Source: Pseudalkalibacillus berkeleyi
Lineage (GTDB): Bacteria; Bacillota; Bacilli; Bacillales; Fictibacillaceae
Direction: 5' to 3'
NCBI RefSeq assembly: GCF_021608225.1
Contig: NZ_JAKIJS010000001.1
Location: 558,001 to 622,000, forward strand
Length of the DNA stretch: 64,000 nucleotides
Positions 35,252 through 43,665 of this stretch are shown here, in pieces; the first letter of the stretch is position 1; every line of letters starts with the position of its first letter. A program made the position numbers and the translations under genes. The notes under the pieces were generated by a model. The model was given only the letters and a program-made list of their open reading frames with translations, was not told the DNA's origin and made no database searches.

Positions 35252-36118
35252 TTACCGTTGATATTCCTTTTGGACGAATCCAATCGATTCCAATGCTTTC
35301 TGTAAATTGCTGAAGGTAATTATGTCTTTGAAATCAATCCCTAATGAGACGACAGTTTGTGTCAATTCTGCACGCATTCCGGTAATGATGGACTCAACAC
35401 CTAGAAGCTTCAATGCATTGACGACTCTGAACAAGTTGTGTGCAACCATTGTGTCGATGACAACGATACCTGATAAGTCAATGATCAGGTGTCGCAGCTT
35501 AAGTCGGCTACTTTGTTCTAACGCCTTTTCTAAAATATAGTGAGATCGTTCTTCATCTAGTTCACCCACAATTGGTAGCACTGCGGCTCCATTTGTGACG
35601 GGTACGATCGGCATTAATAGCTCTTGGACATTAGCATGTGCTTTTCGAACAAACTCTTTGTGATCATCTAGGTAAACAAGACTGAAACAATAAATACATC
35701 TATCGAGAAGTGGATCAATAATTGAACATGTATCAATCACGTCATCAATGGTTAATGACAACTGATTCGCTTCTTGTTTCAGGATTGAAAGAATGGCTTT
35801 TCGGAAAAAACGTAGACCATCTAGTGATTCTTCAAGAGGTATTCCTTCCTTTACGGCGATTTCTCCAGCCTTTTTGCTCCACTCTGTTACAAGGTCAAAA
35901 TAAAGCTTTTCATCCCCATACACCGCTTCTCCTAAATAACGGACAAAGGTTCCAGTGAATTCTTCTGCTTCTTCGGGTGTCATTGAGGAAATTTGTCTTG
36001 ATTGGATTTTTTCAACAATTACAGGATCTTCCTCCATACGAAACTCTAAGGATAATTTCGAAATTTCATATCGGTTTTCTACGATTTTTTCACCTATTAA
36101 TCTCATACTCTGTGACAT
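35252..36118 (-). CDS. RsbR-type stressosome protein with STAS domain (second copy)
   Basis: The 288-residue protein is a paralogue of the product of 7769-8635 with exactly the same length. It shares DLSGIVVIDTMVAHNLF and GVESIITGMRAELTQTVVSLG in the STAS domain, and the likely RsbT-phosphorylated threonines are conserved. The N-terminal domains differ, as expected if each senses a different signal. ATG 36118 follows GGAGGAAATCTA; a long upstream extension to 36328 has no ribosome site. It is monocistronic. No other stressosome gene is adjacent. Confidence 0.85.
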   Translation of the reverse strand: MSQSMRLIGEKIVENRYEISKLSLEFRMEEDPVIVEKIQSRQISSMTPEEAEEFTGTFVRYLGEAVYGDEKLYFDLVTEWSKKAGEIAVKEGIPLEESLDGLRFFRKAILSILKQEANQLSLTIDDVIDTCSIIDPLLDRCIYCFSLVYLDDHKEFVRKAHANVQELLMPIVPVTNGAAVLPIVGELDEERSHYILEKALEQSSRLKLRHLIIDLSGIVVIDTMVAHNLFRVVNALKLLGVESIITGMRAELTQTVVSLGIDFKDIITFSNLQKALESIGFVQKEYQR

Positions 36119-36246
36119 TAGATTTCCTCCAGCTATTTTCATTTTGTTAATTTTCATTATACATGAATATCCATTTGAAAATAAAATATAAGACAGCCTG
36201 TGTGTTTCATAGAATAGAGTAGGACACATTGAGAGGTGTGGTGCAG

Positions 36247-36378
36247 ATGAAAGGGATTGATTGGCAAATAGTTGCGTTTGTAACGGTATCCCTGTTTCAT
36301 GACCACTGGGTTTACACAAAGCTTCCAAGATTATATTTCTATGAATACAAGGGACAGAGCCCTAAGAATGAGAAATAG
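36247..36378 (+). CDS. Small membrane protein (43 residues)
   Basis: A 43-residue protein has one hydrophobic segment (WQIVAFVTVSLF) followed by an aromatic-rich, basic tail (HDHWVYTKLPRLYFYEYK). GAGAGGTGTGG precedes the ATG by a suitable distance. A near-perfect hairpin without a T run (AGGACTTTCTC with GAGAAAGTCCT, 36384-36414) follows. It is divergent from the RsbR paralogue. I do not recognise a family. Confidence 0.5.
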   Translation: MKGIDWQIVAFVTVSLFHDHWVYTKLPRLYFYEYKGQSPKNEK

Positions 36379-36449
36379 AACAAGGACTTTCTCTATAGTT
36401 TGGAGAAAGTCCTATATGGAAAAGTAATCAAAGAAAAGGGGATTATTCA

Positions 36450-38144
36450 ATGAAATTTAGTGAATATCAATATGATAGACCTGACCTGAAAAAATTTGAA
36501 CAAGCTTTCTTGTCATTATTAGAAAAGTTCGAGCAAGCTGAAAGCTATGATCAACAAAGTGATGCCTTAAAAGGAATTGTGGAAGAACGGAATCATTTTG
36601 AGACGATGATGACGATCTGTTCCATCCGCCATTCAATTGATACGAATGATCAGTTTTATAAAGAGGAGAATGATTTCTTTGATGAGCACTCTCCCTTATA
36701 TGAAGGGTTCGTTTCGAAGTTCTACAAACGACTTGTTGACTCGAAATATAGAAATCAACTTGAAGAAGAATGGGGACCTCAACTATTTAGGATTGCCGAG
36801 CTATCCTTGAAAACATTCTCTGATGAAATTGTTGAAGATTTGAAAAAAGAAAATAAATTATCTACGGAGTACACGAAATTGATCGCTAGCGCGAAAATTC
36901 AATTCGATGGTAAGGAAAGGACTCTACCTCAACTCGCTCCGTTTGTTCAATCGAAGGATCGAAAAACTCGGAAGGAAGCTACAGAAGCAAGGTATGGTTT
37001 TTTAGAAGACAATGAAGAAAAATTCGATGCAATATATGACAATCTAGTTAAAGTTCGGACAGACATTGCCAAAAAGTTAGGTTACCGAAATTTTGTTGAA
37101 CTAGGTTATGACCGGATGGTCCGCTCTGACTATACAGCTAAAGAAGTACGTGGATTTCGAGACCAAGTAAAAGAATATATTGTACCGATTTCACAAAAGC
37201 TTTACGAACGACAAAGAGAGCGTATTGGCGTTGAGACCTTGACTTATTACGATATTCCGTATAGTTTTAAATCGGGTAATCCGACACCAAAAGGCGATCC
37301 TGAATGGATTATTAACCATGGGAAGCGTATGTATAAGGAGTTATCTCCAGAGACGAATGAGTTCTTCCAATATATGTTTGACAATGAACTAATGGATCTT
37401 GTGAGTAAGCAAGGCAAGCAATCGGGCGGGTATTGTACATATATCAGCAATTATCAATCTCCGTTTATATTCTCGAATTTCGTAGGAACTTCACATGATA
37501 TTGATGTTCTAACGCATGAAGCGGGACATGCTTTCCAAGTATACTCTAGTCGCCATCTATCCGTACCAGAATACACAATACCTACTTATGAAGCAGCAGA
37601 GATTCACTCCATGAGTATGGAATTCTTCACATGGCCTTGGATGGAGTACTTCTTTGAAGAAGATACGGAAAAATATAAGTTCAGTCATTTAAGCTCTGCG
37701 CTTAACTTTATACCATACGGTGTAGCTGTTGATGAGTTTCAGCACTATGTCTATGAAACACCTGAAGCAACACCGGCAGAGAGAAAGCAGGCTTGGAGAA
37801 GGATTGAGAAAAAGTACTTACCTCATCGCACATATGAGGAGAATGCTTACTTAGAACGCGGTGGTTTCTGGCATCAACAAAGCCACATCTTCCGCTCACC
37901 TTTTTATTACATTGATTATACTTTAGCTCAAATCTGTGCATTCCAGTTCTGGGAAAAGGCGAACCAAGACCGGTCACAAGCATGGGAAGACTATTTACAG
38001 CTATGTAAACAAGGTGGTAGCAAATCCTTTACCGAGCTCGTACAATTTGCCAATTTACAATCACCATTCACTGAAAACTGTGTTCAATCTGTAATAGCAG
38101 ATATTGAAGGTTGGTTGAATCAGGTGGATGATCAAAAGCTTTGA
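36450..38144 (+). CDS. M3 family oligoendopeptidase
   Basis: The 564-residue cytoplasmic metallopeptidase has zinc motif H356-E357-A-G-H360 and third ligand E384 in AAEIHSMSMEF. These are typical of the PepF/oligoendopeptidase group in the M3 family. It cleaves peptides of roughly 6-20 residues. GAAAAGGGGATT precedes the ATG. It stands near, but is not part of, the peptide uptake operon. About 95 bases with no strong terminator separate it from deoD. Confidence 0.93.
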   Translation: MKFSEYQYDRPDLKKFEQAFLSLLEKFEQAESYDQQSDALKGIVEERNHFETMMTICSIRHSIDTNDQFYKEENDFFDEHSPLYEGFVSKFYKRLVDSKYRNQLEEEWGPQLFRIAELSLKTFSDEIVEDLKKENKLSTEYTKLIASAKIQFDGKERTLPQLAPFVQSKDRKTRKEATEARYGFLEDNEEKFDAIYDNLVKVRTDIAKKLGYRNFVELGYDRMVRSDYTAKEVRGFRDQVKEYIVPISQKLYERQRERIGVETLTYYDIPYSFKSGNPTPKGDPEWIINHGKRMYKELSPETNEFFQYMFDNELMDLVSKQGKQSGGYCTYISNYQSPFIFSNFVGTSHDIDVLTHEAGHAFQVYSSRHLSVPEYTIPTYEAAEIHSMSMEFFTWPWMEYFFEEDTEKYKFSHLSSALNFIPYGVAVDEFQHYVYETPEATPAERKQAWRRIEKKYLPHRTYEENAYLERGGFWHQQSHIFRSPFYYIDYTLAQICAFQFWEKANQDRSQAWEDYLQLCKQGGSKSFTELVQFANLQSPFTENCVQSVIADIEGWLNQVDDQKL

Positions 38145-38237
38145 TCCCAAATGTTAAGATTACAACAACGCCAAACAGGGTACCTTATTTAACAGAGTTT
38201 ACACCATGGATTTATAACACTTAGGAGGAATGAATGT

Positions 38238-38951
38238 ATGAGTATTCATATAGGTGCAAAAGAAGGAGAAATAGCAGAAACGATTTTATTACCAGGAGAT
38301 CCATTACGAGCACAATATATTGCAGAAACGTTTCTAGAAGACGTTACATGTTATAACGAAGTGCGAGGTATGCTTGGATTCACTGGTACTTATAAGGGGC
38401 AACGCATTTCTGTGCAAGGGACAGGTATGGGGATTCCCTCCATTTCCATTTATGCTCAGGAATTGATTGAGCAATATGGCGTGAAGAATCTAATTCGTGT
38501 AGGTACATGTGGTGCTTTCCAAAAGGATGTTAAAGTGCGTGACGTAATCATTGCAATGTCAGCATCTACAGATTCTTCATCTAATCGTCATCGTTTCGGT
38601 GGCATCGACTTTGCTCCGACAGCGAACTTCAATTTACTCCACCGTGCATATGGTAAAGCGGTAGAACGCGGTCTTGAAGTGAAGGTAGGTAACGTCTTCA
38701 CAAGTGATACGTTCTATAACGATACGATGGATCTTGCGAAGCAATTGGCAGATTATCAAGTGCTCGCTGTGGAAATGGAAACGTCAGCACTATACACATT
38801 AGCGAACAAATTCGGTGTTAATGCACTATCTGTTTTAACAGTAAGTGACCATGTATTTACTGGTGAAACGACATCATCTGAAGAAAGACAAATTACTTTT
38901 AATGAGATGATTGAAGTCGCCCTCGATACAGCAGTAGAACAAACTCAATAA
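38238..38951 (+). CDS. deoD: Purine-nucleoside phosphorylase, hexameric type
   Basis: The 237-residue enzyme is the DeoD type. It has the phosphate-binding [14 protein letters not shown], the GTGMGIPS loop, RVGTCGAF, the substrate-contacting EMETSALY and the catalytic aspartate in VSDH. It splits purine (deoxy)nucleosides with phosphate into base and (deoxy)ribose 1-phosphate for salvage. AGGAGGAATG lies just before the start. It is monocistronic with its own terminator. Confidence 0.97.
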   Translation: MSIHIGAKEGEIAETILLPGDPLRAQYIAETFLEDVTCYNEVRGMLGFTGTYKGQRISVQGTGMGIPSISIYAQELIEQYGVKNLIRVGTCGAFQKDVKVRDVIIAMSASTDSSSNRHRFGGIDFAPTANFNLLHRAYGKAVERGLEVKVGNVFTSDTFYNDTMDLAKQLADYQVLAVEMETSALYTLANKFGVNALSVLTVSDHVFTGETTSSEERQITFNEMIEVALDTAVEQTQ

Positions 38952-38966
38952 GCGAATTAGAGTGAA

Positions 38967-38998
38967 AAGCATCCGGGTGGGAATCCGGGTGCTTTTTT
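38967..38998 (+). terminator. Terminator of deoD
   Basis: AGCATCCGG pairs with CCGGGTGCT (one G-U) around an 8-base loop and is followed by seven T residues. Confidence 0.88.
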
Positions 38999-39027
38999 TG
39001 CGTTTGTAATACGGGTATATTTTACTA

Positions 39028-39110
39028 AAATGATCAGATAATCGAATGAAATGATCAGATTATCATGTGAAATGGTCAGATTAACCAGAGAATGACGAGA
39101 AAACGCAGTG
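39028..39110 (+). repeat. 21-bp tandem repeat array, locus B
   Basis: Three exact 21-bp units (39028-39048, 39049-39069, 39070-39090) with core AAATGATCAGATTA, plus a degenerate fourth, are introduced by TTTTACTAAAATG. The array lies between the deoD terminator and the TetR/ABC promoter. Confidence 0.75.
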
Positions 39111-39181
39111 AATAGATGATTAAAAGCACTCAAATCAGTGAAGTAAGAAGGAATATGAAAAGGAAATGAAGAATATTATAA

Positions 39182-39201
39182 AAGTGAGTGATTACTCACT
39201 T
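39182..39201. promoter_or_regulatory. TetR-family operator upstream of the ABC exporter operon
   Basis: AAGTGAGTGA-TTACTCACTT is an inverted repeat with one mismatch pair. Its TGAGT...ACTCA core is typical of TetR-family operators that control exporters. It lies about 33 bases before the ATPase gene and is most likely read by the TetR protein encoded at 41004. Confidence 0.7.
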
Positions 39202-39234
39202 TATTTTAATCTTACCGTAGAGAGGTGAGCGCAT

Positions 39235-39966
39235 ATGAAAATGGTTATTCAGATTACGGATTTAACGAAAGCTTTTGGAAAAACGACAGTCATTCAAAAG
39301 ACTTCTCTCTCCATAGAAAAAGGGGAGATTTTTGGGATGCTCGGTCCTTCAGGGGCTGGCAAAACGACTCTTGTCAAAATGATCGCTGGTATTGAAAAGC
39401 CTTCAAGTGGTGAAATGGTCATTTTTGATCAAAAAATGCCTTCAGCTGAACCGATTCAGAAGATTGGATACATGGCACAGACAGATGGTTTGTATCATGA
39501 TCTGACAGGGGAAGAAAATCTCAGCTTTTTCTCTGCAATGTATCATTTGAAAGGGAAAAAGAGGCAAGAGCGGATTAGTCATGTTCTTAGCCTAGTTAAT
39601 TTAACCGAACACAAAAGAAAGCTTGTGCGCAATTATTCTGGTGGTATGATGCGGAGGTTATCACTTGCCGTAGCGTTACTTCATGAACCCGATTTAATCG
39701 TTTTAGATGAGCCGACAGTTGGCATTGATCCAGTACTTAGACAATCTATTTGGGAAGAGCTATATAAGTTAAAGGAGATGGGTATGACCATACTCGTAAC
39801 AACACATGTAATGGATGAGGCGGAAAAGTGTGACCGTTTAGCGATGATGCGTGAAGGCTCAATTATTGCTGTAGGGAGTCCAGCCGAATTGAAAAAAGAA
39901 ACTGAAACAGAAACGATCGAGCAGGCATTTTTACATTATGGAGGAGGTGTGCAGCATGCGCATTAA
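39235..39966 (+). CDS. ABC exporter ATP-binding protein
   Basis: The 243-residue ATPase has Walker A GPSGAGKTT, signature YSGGMMRRLS and Walker B LIVLDEPTVGID with the H-loop TTHVMDEAE. It is the drug-exporter type (CcmA/YhaQ-like). AGAGGTGAG precedes ATG 39235. Its end overlaps the permease gene by 11 bases. With the next gene it should form a two-component ABC-2 exporter. Confidence 0.92.
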   Translation: MKMVIQITDLTKAFGKTTVIQKTSLSIEKGEIFGMLGPSGAGKTTLVKMIAGIEKPSSGEMVIFDQKMPSAEPIQKIGYMAQTDGLYHDLTGEENLSFFSAMYHLKGKKRQERISHVLSLVNLTEHKRKLVRNYSGGMMRRLSLAVALLHEPDLIVLDEPTVGIDPVLRQSIWEELYKLKEMGMTILVTTHVMDEAEKCDRLAMMREGSIIAVGSPAELKKETETETIEQAFLHYGGGVQHAH

Positions 39967-40975
39967 AGCATTGACCATTCGGATCATTAAGCAGTTCTTT
40001 CATGATAAACGAACGTTAGCGATGATGCTTGTTGCCCCTTTACTCATTTTGACGATTATTTCGCTCGTATTTAATGGTGAAGATGTGGTACCTGCTATTG
40101 GTGGTGAAAATCTGCCAAGTCCGGTTATCGAAAAATTAAAAGAAGCGGATATTGATTATAAAGAGGTAAGTGAGATTAAAGCTGAATCGGAGTTTCGATC
40201 TGGTGAACTGGATGGTTGGGTGACGTTAAAAGATCAGCAACTTCGGATCATTCTTGAAGGTAGTGATCCTGGAATGAACCAGCGAATTCTTGCAACCGTA
40301 AAGAACGTACTACAACCATCAGGTCAAGGGAAGGTTGAACCTGAGATTGAGTATTATTATGGTGATGAGGATATGACGAGCTTTGATAACTTCGGTCCCG
40401 TGTTAATAGGATTCTTTGCATTTTTCTTCGTCTTCTTAATTGCTGGCGTATCATTCTTGAGAGAGCGGACCGGTGGGACGCTTGAACGATTAATGGCAAG
40501 TCCAGTGAAAAAGTCAGAAGTCGTCATTGGATATTTGCTTGGCTTTGGATTCTTTACGGTTATACAATCAATACTCATCGTATTTTATTCCATTTATGTA
40601 TTGGATCTTCTCATGATTGGTGATTTCCTATGGGTTGTAGTGATCACCTTGCTATGTGCATTTACCGCATTATCACTTGGGACTCTCTTATCTGCATACG
40701 CACAGAACGAACTACAAATGATTCAATTCATTCCAATTGTTGTCGTTCCTCAAGTCTTCTTTTCTGGACTTTTCGATTTAGATTCTATATCAAATTGGGT
40801 TAGTTGGATCGGTCCGATCACCCCATTGTATTATGCTGCCGAGGCTTTAAGAGATGTTATGATTAGAGGGTTAGGTTTTGAGGATATTGCGTTTGAATTA
40901 ATGGTCTTACTTGGATTCTCACTTTTCTTTTCAATCGCAAATATTTTCGCATTAAGAAAATATAGAAGCTTCTAA
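39956..40975 (+). CDS. ABC-2 type exporter permease
   Basis: The 339-residue permease has one N-terminal membrane helix, a large extracytoplasmic domain (about residues 45-150) and five C-terminal helices with the ABC-2 signature region (FLRERTGGTLERLMASPVKK). This is the layout of YhgE/LnrN-like exporters of peptides, lipids or drugs. ATG 39956 follows GGAGGAGGTG six bases upstream and lies inside the end of the ATPase gene. Confidence 0.9.
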   Translation: MRIKALTIRIIKQFFHDKRTLAMMLVAPLLILTIISLVFNGEDVVPAIGGENLPSPVIEKLKEADIDYKEVSEIKAESEFRSGELDGWVTLKDQQLRIILEGSDPGMNQRILATVKNVLQPSGQGKVEPEIEYYYGDEDMTSFDNFGPVLIGFFAFFFVFLIAGVSFLRERTGGTLERLMASPVKKSEVVIGYLLGFGFFTVIQSILIVFYSIYVLDLLMIGDFLWVVVITLLCAFTALSLGTLLSAYAQNELQMIQFIPIVVVPQVFFSGLFDLDSISNWVSWIGPITPLYYAAEALRDVMIRGLGFEDIAFELMVLLGFSLFFSIANIFALRKYRSF

Positions 40976-41003
40976 AACATCGTAACCTAAAGGAGTCAAC
41001 ACA

Positions 41004-41669
41004 ATGGAATTCAATGAGTGGGCAAATGAGTTTTTTCAGATAATGGATGATGAGAAAATGACAGAAAAACAAAAGAAGATTTTGCTTTCTTCTATTGAAG
41101 TCTTTGCAGAAAAAGGATATTCAGGCTCATCTACATCTGAAATTGCAAAAAAAGCAGGAGTTGCGGAAGGAACAATATTCAGACACTATAAAACGAAAAA
41201 GGATCTATTATTATCAATTGTAGCTCCTGTTATGGCAAAGTTCATGGCGCCATTTATTATTAAAGACTTACACAAGATCTTTGACCAAGAGTTTGACACT
41301 TATGAGGGATTTCTTCGTGAACTATTTCTGAATCGAATTGAGTTTATTCAAAAACATATTGCAGTTGTAAAAATAATGCTTCAAGAAATTCCATTTCACC
41401 CAGAGTTAAAGCAACAGTTTTCTGAAACCGTACTTCAACATGTAAAAGAAAAACTGACCGGTATCATTGTTCATTTTCAAGAAAAAGGGGAATTAGTGGA
41501 ATTACCACCAATCTCAATCATACGATTTACTGCCTCCTCAGTGTTTGGGTTTCTAGTTGGACGGTTCATTCTATTTCCGGAAAATGAGTGGGATGATGAA
41601 CAAGTTATTGAAGAAACGATCCAGATGATTTTGTATGGTGTCCATCGTTCTGAGAAAATAGAAGAATAA
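41004..41669 (+). CDS. TetR-family transcriptional regulator
   Basis: The 221-residue regulator has an N-terminal HTH (ILLSSIEVFAEKGYSGSSTSEIAKKAGVAEGTIFRHYKTK-like order, residues 25-66) and a helical ligand-binding C-terminal half. AAAGGAG precedes the ATG. As the third gene of the exporter operon it probably represses its own operon through the palindrome at 39182 and is released by the exported compound. Confidence 0.92.
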   Translation: MEFNEWANEFFQIMDDEKMTEKQKKILLSSIEVFAEKGYSGSSTSEIAKKAGVAEGTIFRHYKTKKDLLLSIVAPVMAKFMAPFIIKDLHKIFDQEFDTYEGFLRELFLNRIEFIQKHIAVVKIMLQEIPFHPELKQQFSETVLQHVKEKLTGIIVHFQEKGELVELPPISIIRFTASSVFGFLVGRFILFPENEWDDEQVIEETIQMILYGVHRSEKIEE

Positions 41670-41711
41670 AATGCTGTATATTGAGGTATGTATGAGATAG
41701 AGGTGAAAGTA

Positions 41712-42464
41712 ATGAATAAAAAAGTGATCGTACTCTACATGCTTTCTGTCCTATCGTACATTTTGATGGTAGGCATCAACGCATATGCTAATATCTTACC
41801 TTTAAATGGACAGACAACCGGAGAAATTTCTGATCGGTTCAACGTATTGTTTACCCCTGCAGGGTATGTGTTTTCAATCTGGTCTGTCATTTATGTTTTG
41901 TTGGCTGTATGGCTAATCTATCTACTTTTTCCCAAAAGCGTTAATCACAATGTCTTTCAAAAAACAGGAATATGGTTTGTAGTCAGTTCATTGTTAAATG
42001 CAGCTTGGATTGTCCTTTGGCATTATGAATATTTCAATTGGACGCTGGTCGTCATGGTGGGATTGTTATTATCTCTTATTATTCTTTACTCGTTCATACA
42101 ACGGTCATCTGGCAAGAGATTGTTGGATCGACTGCCGTTTTCTATCTATCTGGGATGGGTCTCGGTTGCAACCATCGTCAATACAGGAGTCGTTCTAGAA
42201 CACAATCAGTGGAAGGGGTGGGGGTTATCTGATGTCTCATGGACTTTGGTACTTCTTTTTGCTGGAACGATGTTGGCCATTGTTTTCTCGTGGAAAAATG
42301 ATGATCTCGCATTCCCGCTCGTATTTATCTGGGCATATATTGGGATTGCAGTAAAGCAGCAAGAGTATCCTTCCATTCAATACACTGCCATTGGAATGGC
42401 GGTCGTTATAGGGGCGTTGTTCATTTATACCTTAAATGTCCGAAGACGAAACAAACTGTTATAG
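41712..42464 (+). CDS. TspO/MBR-related membrane protein
   Basis: The 250-residue protein has about seven membrane helices and resembles tryptophan-rich sensory protein relatives. Visible features are ANILPLNGQTTGEISDRF, then TPAGYVFSIWSVIYVLLA with the family FxPAGYxFxIWSxIY pattern, and AAWIVLWHYEYF. True TspO has five helices, so this is the longer TspO-like group. ATG 41712 follows GAGGTGAAAGTA. It begins 42 bases after the TetR gene and may be the last gene of that operon. The function is not established. Confidence 0.78.
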   Translation: MNKKVIVLYMLSVLSYILMVGINAYANILPLNGQTTGEISDRFNVLFTPAGYVFSIWSVIYVLLAVWLIYLLFPKSVNHNVFQKTGIWFVVSSLLNAAWIVLWHYEYFNWTLVVMVGLLLSLIILYSFIQRSSGKRLLDRLPFSIYLGWVSVATIVNTGVVLEHNQWKGWGLSDVSWTLVLLFAGTMLAIVFSWKNDDLAFPLVFIWAYIGIAVKQQEYPSIQYTAIGMAVVIGALFIYTLNVRRRNKLL

Positions 42465-42496
42465 TCTGAAAATTCGAAAAACCATTTGACGATATA

Positions 42497-42540
42497 CTCC
42501 GTCTATGCAATAGTTGATTTAATACGCTAAATGGACGGAG
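42497..42540 (+). promoter_or_regulatory. Inverted repeat covering the ribosome site of the methyltransferase gene
   Basis: CTCCGTCTAT (42497-42506) pairs with ATGGACGGAG (42531-42540), ten pairs including one G-T. The second arm contains the GGAG of the ribosome binding site for ATG 42549. A TTGACG-like -35 element sits at 42486. If transcription starts upstream of 42497, the hairpin would hide the ribosome site. If it starts near 42520, the repeat would be a DNA operator. Confidence 0.4.
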
Positions 42541-42548
42541 GAAAGCTC

Positions 42549-43601
42549 ATGAGTATTGAAATGATGCATAAGCCTGAGAAAGCCCCATTTGATGAGAGTA
42601 ACTTTGAATTTACAAATCTTCTACCAAGCTACCGAATTGATTTAAGGAATCCGAGAAATGAAATGCCTGACAAATTTTTCAATGCTAATTTGGTTAGTGA
42701 TTGGTCCCAATTGTCTTGGAAAGATGTCGGAAAACCATATGAAGTGAAAACCATGTCAGTTGACCTTCGCAATTGGGAAAGAGAGCATGAGCAGAAGATG
42801 CCCGTCAAAACGTCTTGGGAATATTTCAATCGATCCTTTCATGAGTGGTTTATAAAAGATGTACCAAAAGAACGCTCAGCAGCGAAAGAGCAGCTTTTTC
42901 TAAACATGAAACAATTTAACATGAACGAAGTAAAGACGAGCATTGGAGAATTGATGCGACTTTCTTTATGGAATTATGCCCATCGAGTAGAGGATGGTAT
43001 TTGGGACCCGAGAGGCAAAAGGGCACTGTTTGAAGGTCTTGATGTAAAGAAGCCGAATATCTTGTTCCTCGGGGCTGCTGAAGGGTATGAGGCAATGCAG
43101 TTACATGCCATGTATCCGGGCGGCCAAGTTGTAATGGTAGACTACGATGAGTTCTGTAAAACGAACCGTTTTGCAGAATTTCCTGACACCTATCCATTCT
43201 TAGGTACGAACGAACAAACCGGCAGTCCGCGTGTTTGGTATAAAAAACAAATGAATATCGATTACGTCGTTGATGATATTCGGAACCTCAAATACGGTAA
43301 AGAGTTCGACATCGTCATGAGTGTCGGCTTACTAGAACATGTGCCAGATGCTTATAAAGAGGAGATATTAGATTTTCATAGGCGATTTTTGAAACCTGGA
43401 GGATATGTCATTATGACAACGCCTAGGAACCAGTGGAAATCTCGCATGTATTACCGAGTTATGTCAGATGTAATGAACCATACGTACCGGGAATTGATGG
43501 ACATACGCCAAATGGGGCTATACGTCTATCAATCAGGATTTGATATTATGAGACACGGATATATGAAAGTACATAACGGCATAGTGGCAAAACAACGATA
43601 A
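42549..43601 (+). CDS. Class I SAM-dependent methyltransferase
   Basis: The 350-residue protein has an N-terminal domain of about 160 residues without a recognisable match. A methyltransferase domain follows, with motif I-like ILFLGAAEGYEA, the acidic VMVDYDE strand end, IVMSVGLLEHVPD (motif IV) and LKPGGYVIMTTPRN. The GAAEG variant replaces the usual GxGxG. GGACGGAGGAAAG precedes ATG 42549. The substrate is unknown. It ends in a bidirectional terminator shared with the germinant receptor operon. Confidence 0.78.
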   Translation: MSIEMMHKPEKAPFDESNFEFTNLLPSYRIDLRNPRNEMPDKFFNANLVSDWSQLSWKDVGKPYEVKTMSVDLRNWEREHEQKMPVKTSWEYFNRSFHEWFIKDVPKERSAAKEQLFLNMKQFNMNEVKTSIGELMRLSLWNYAHRVEDGIWDPRGKRALFEGLDVKKPNILFLGAAEGYEAMQLHAMYPGGQVVMVDYDEFCKTNRFAEFPDTYPFLGTNEQTGSPRVWYKKQMNIDYVVDDIRNLKYGKEFDIVMSVGLLEHVPDAYKEEILDFHRRFLKPGGYVIMTTPRNQWKSRMYYRVMSDVMNHTYRELMDIRQMGLYVYQSGFDIMRHGYMKVHNGIVAKQR

Positions 43602-43612
43602 TAAGTAAAAAT

Positions 43613-43651
43613 AGCCAAGTCCATCAATAATATTGAAGGACTTGGCTTCTT
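43613..43651. terminator. Bidirectional terminator between methyltransferase and ger operon
   Basis: A perfect 10-bp stem (AGCCAAGTCC with GGACTTGGCT) with a 15-base loop is flanked by TTCTTTAT on one side and ATTTTTACT on the other. Confidence 0.8.
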
Positions 43652-43665
43652 TATGGTTGTGGTTG

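Noticed and set aside
36119-36328. 70-residue N-terminal extension of the second RsbR paralogue
   Set aside because: No ribosome site, overlap with the divergent small membrane-protein gene, and the shorter form equals its paralogue in length (288 residues).
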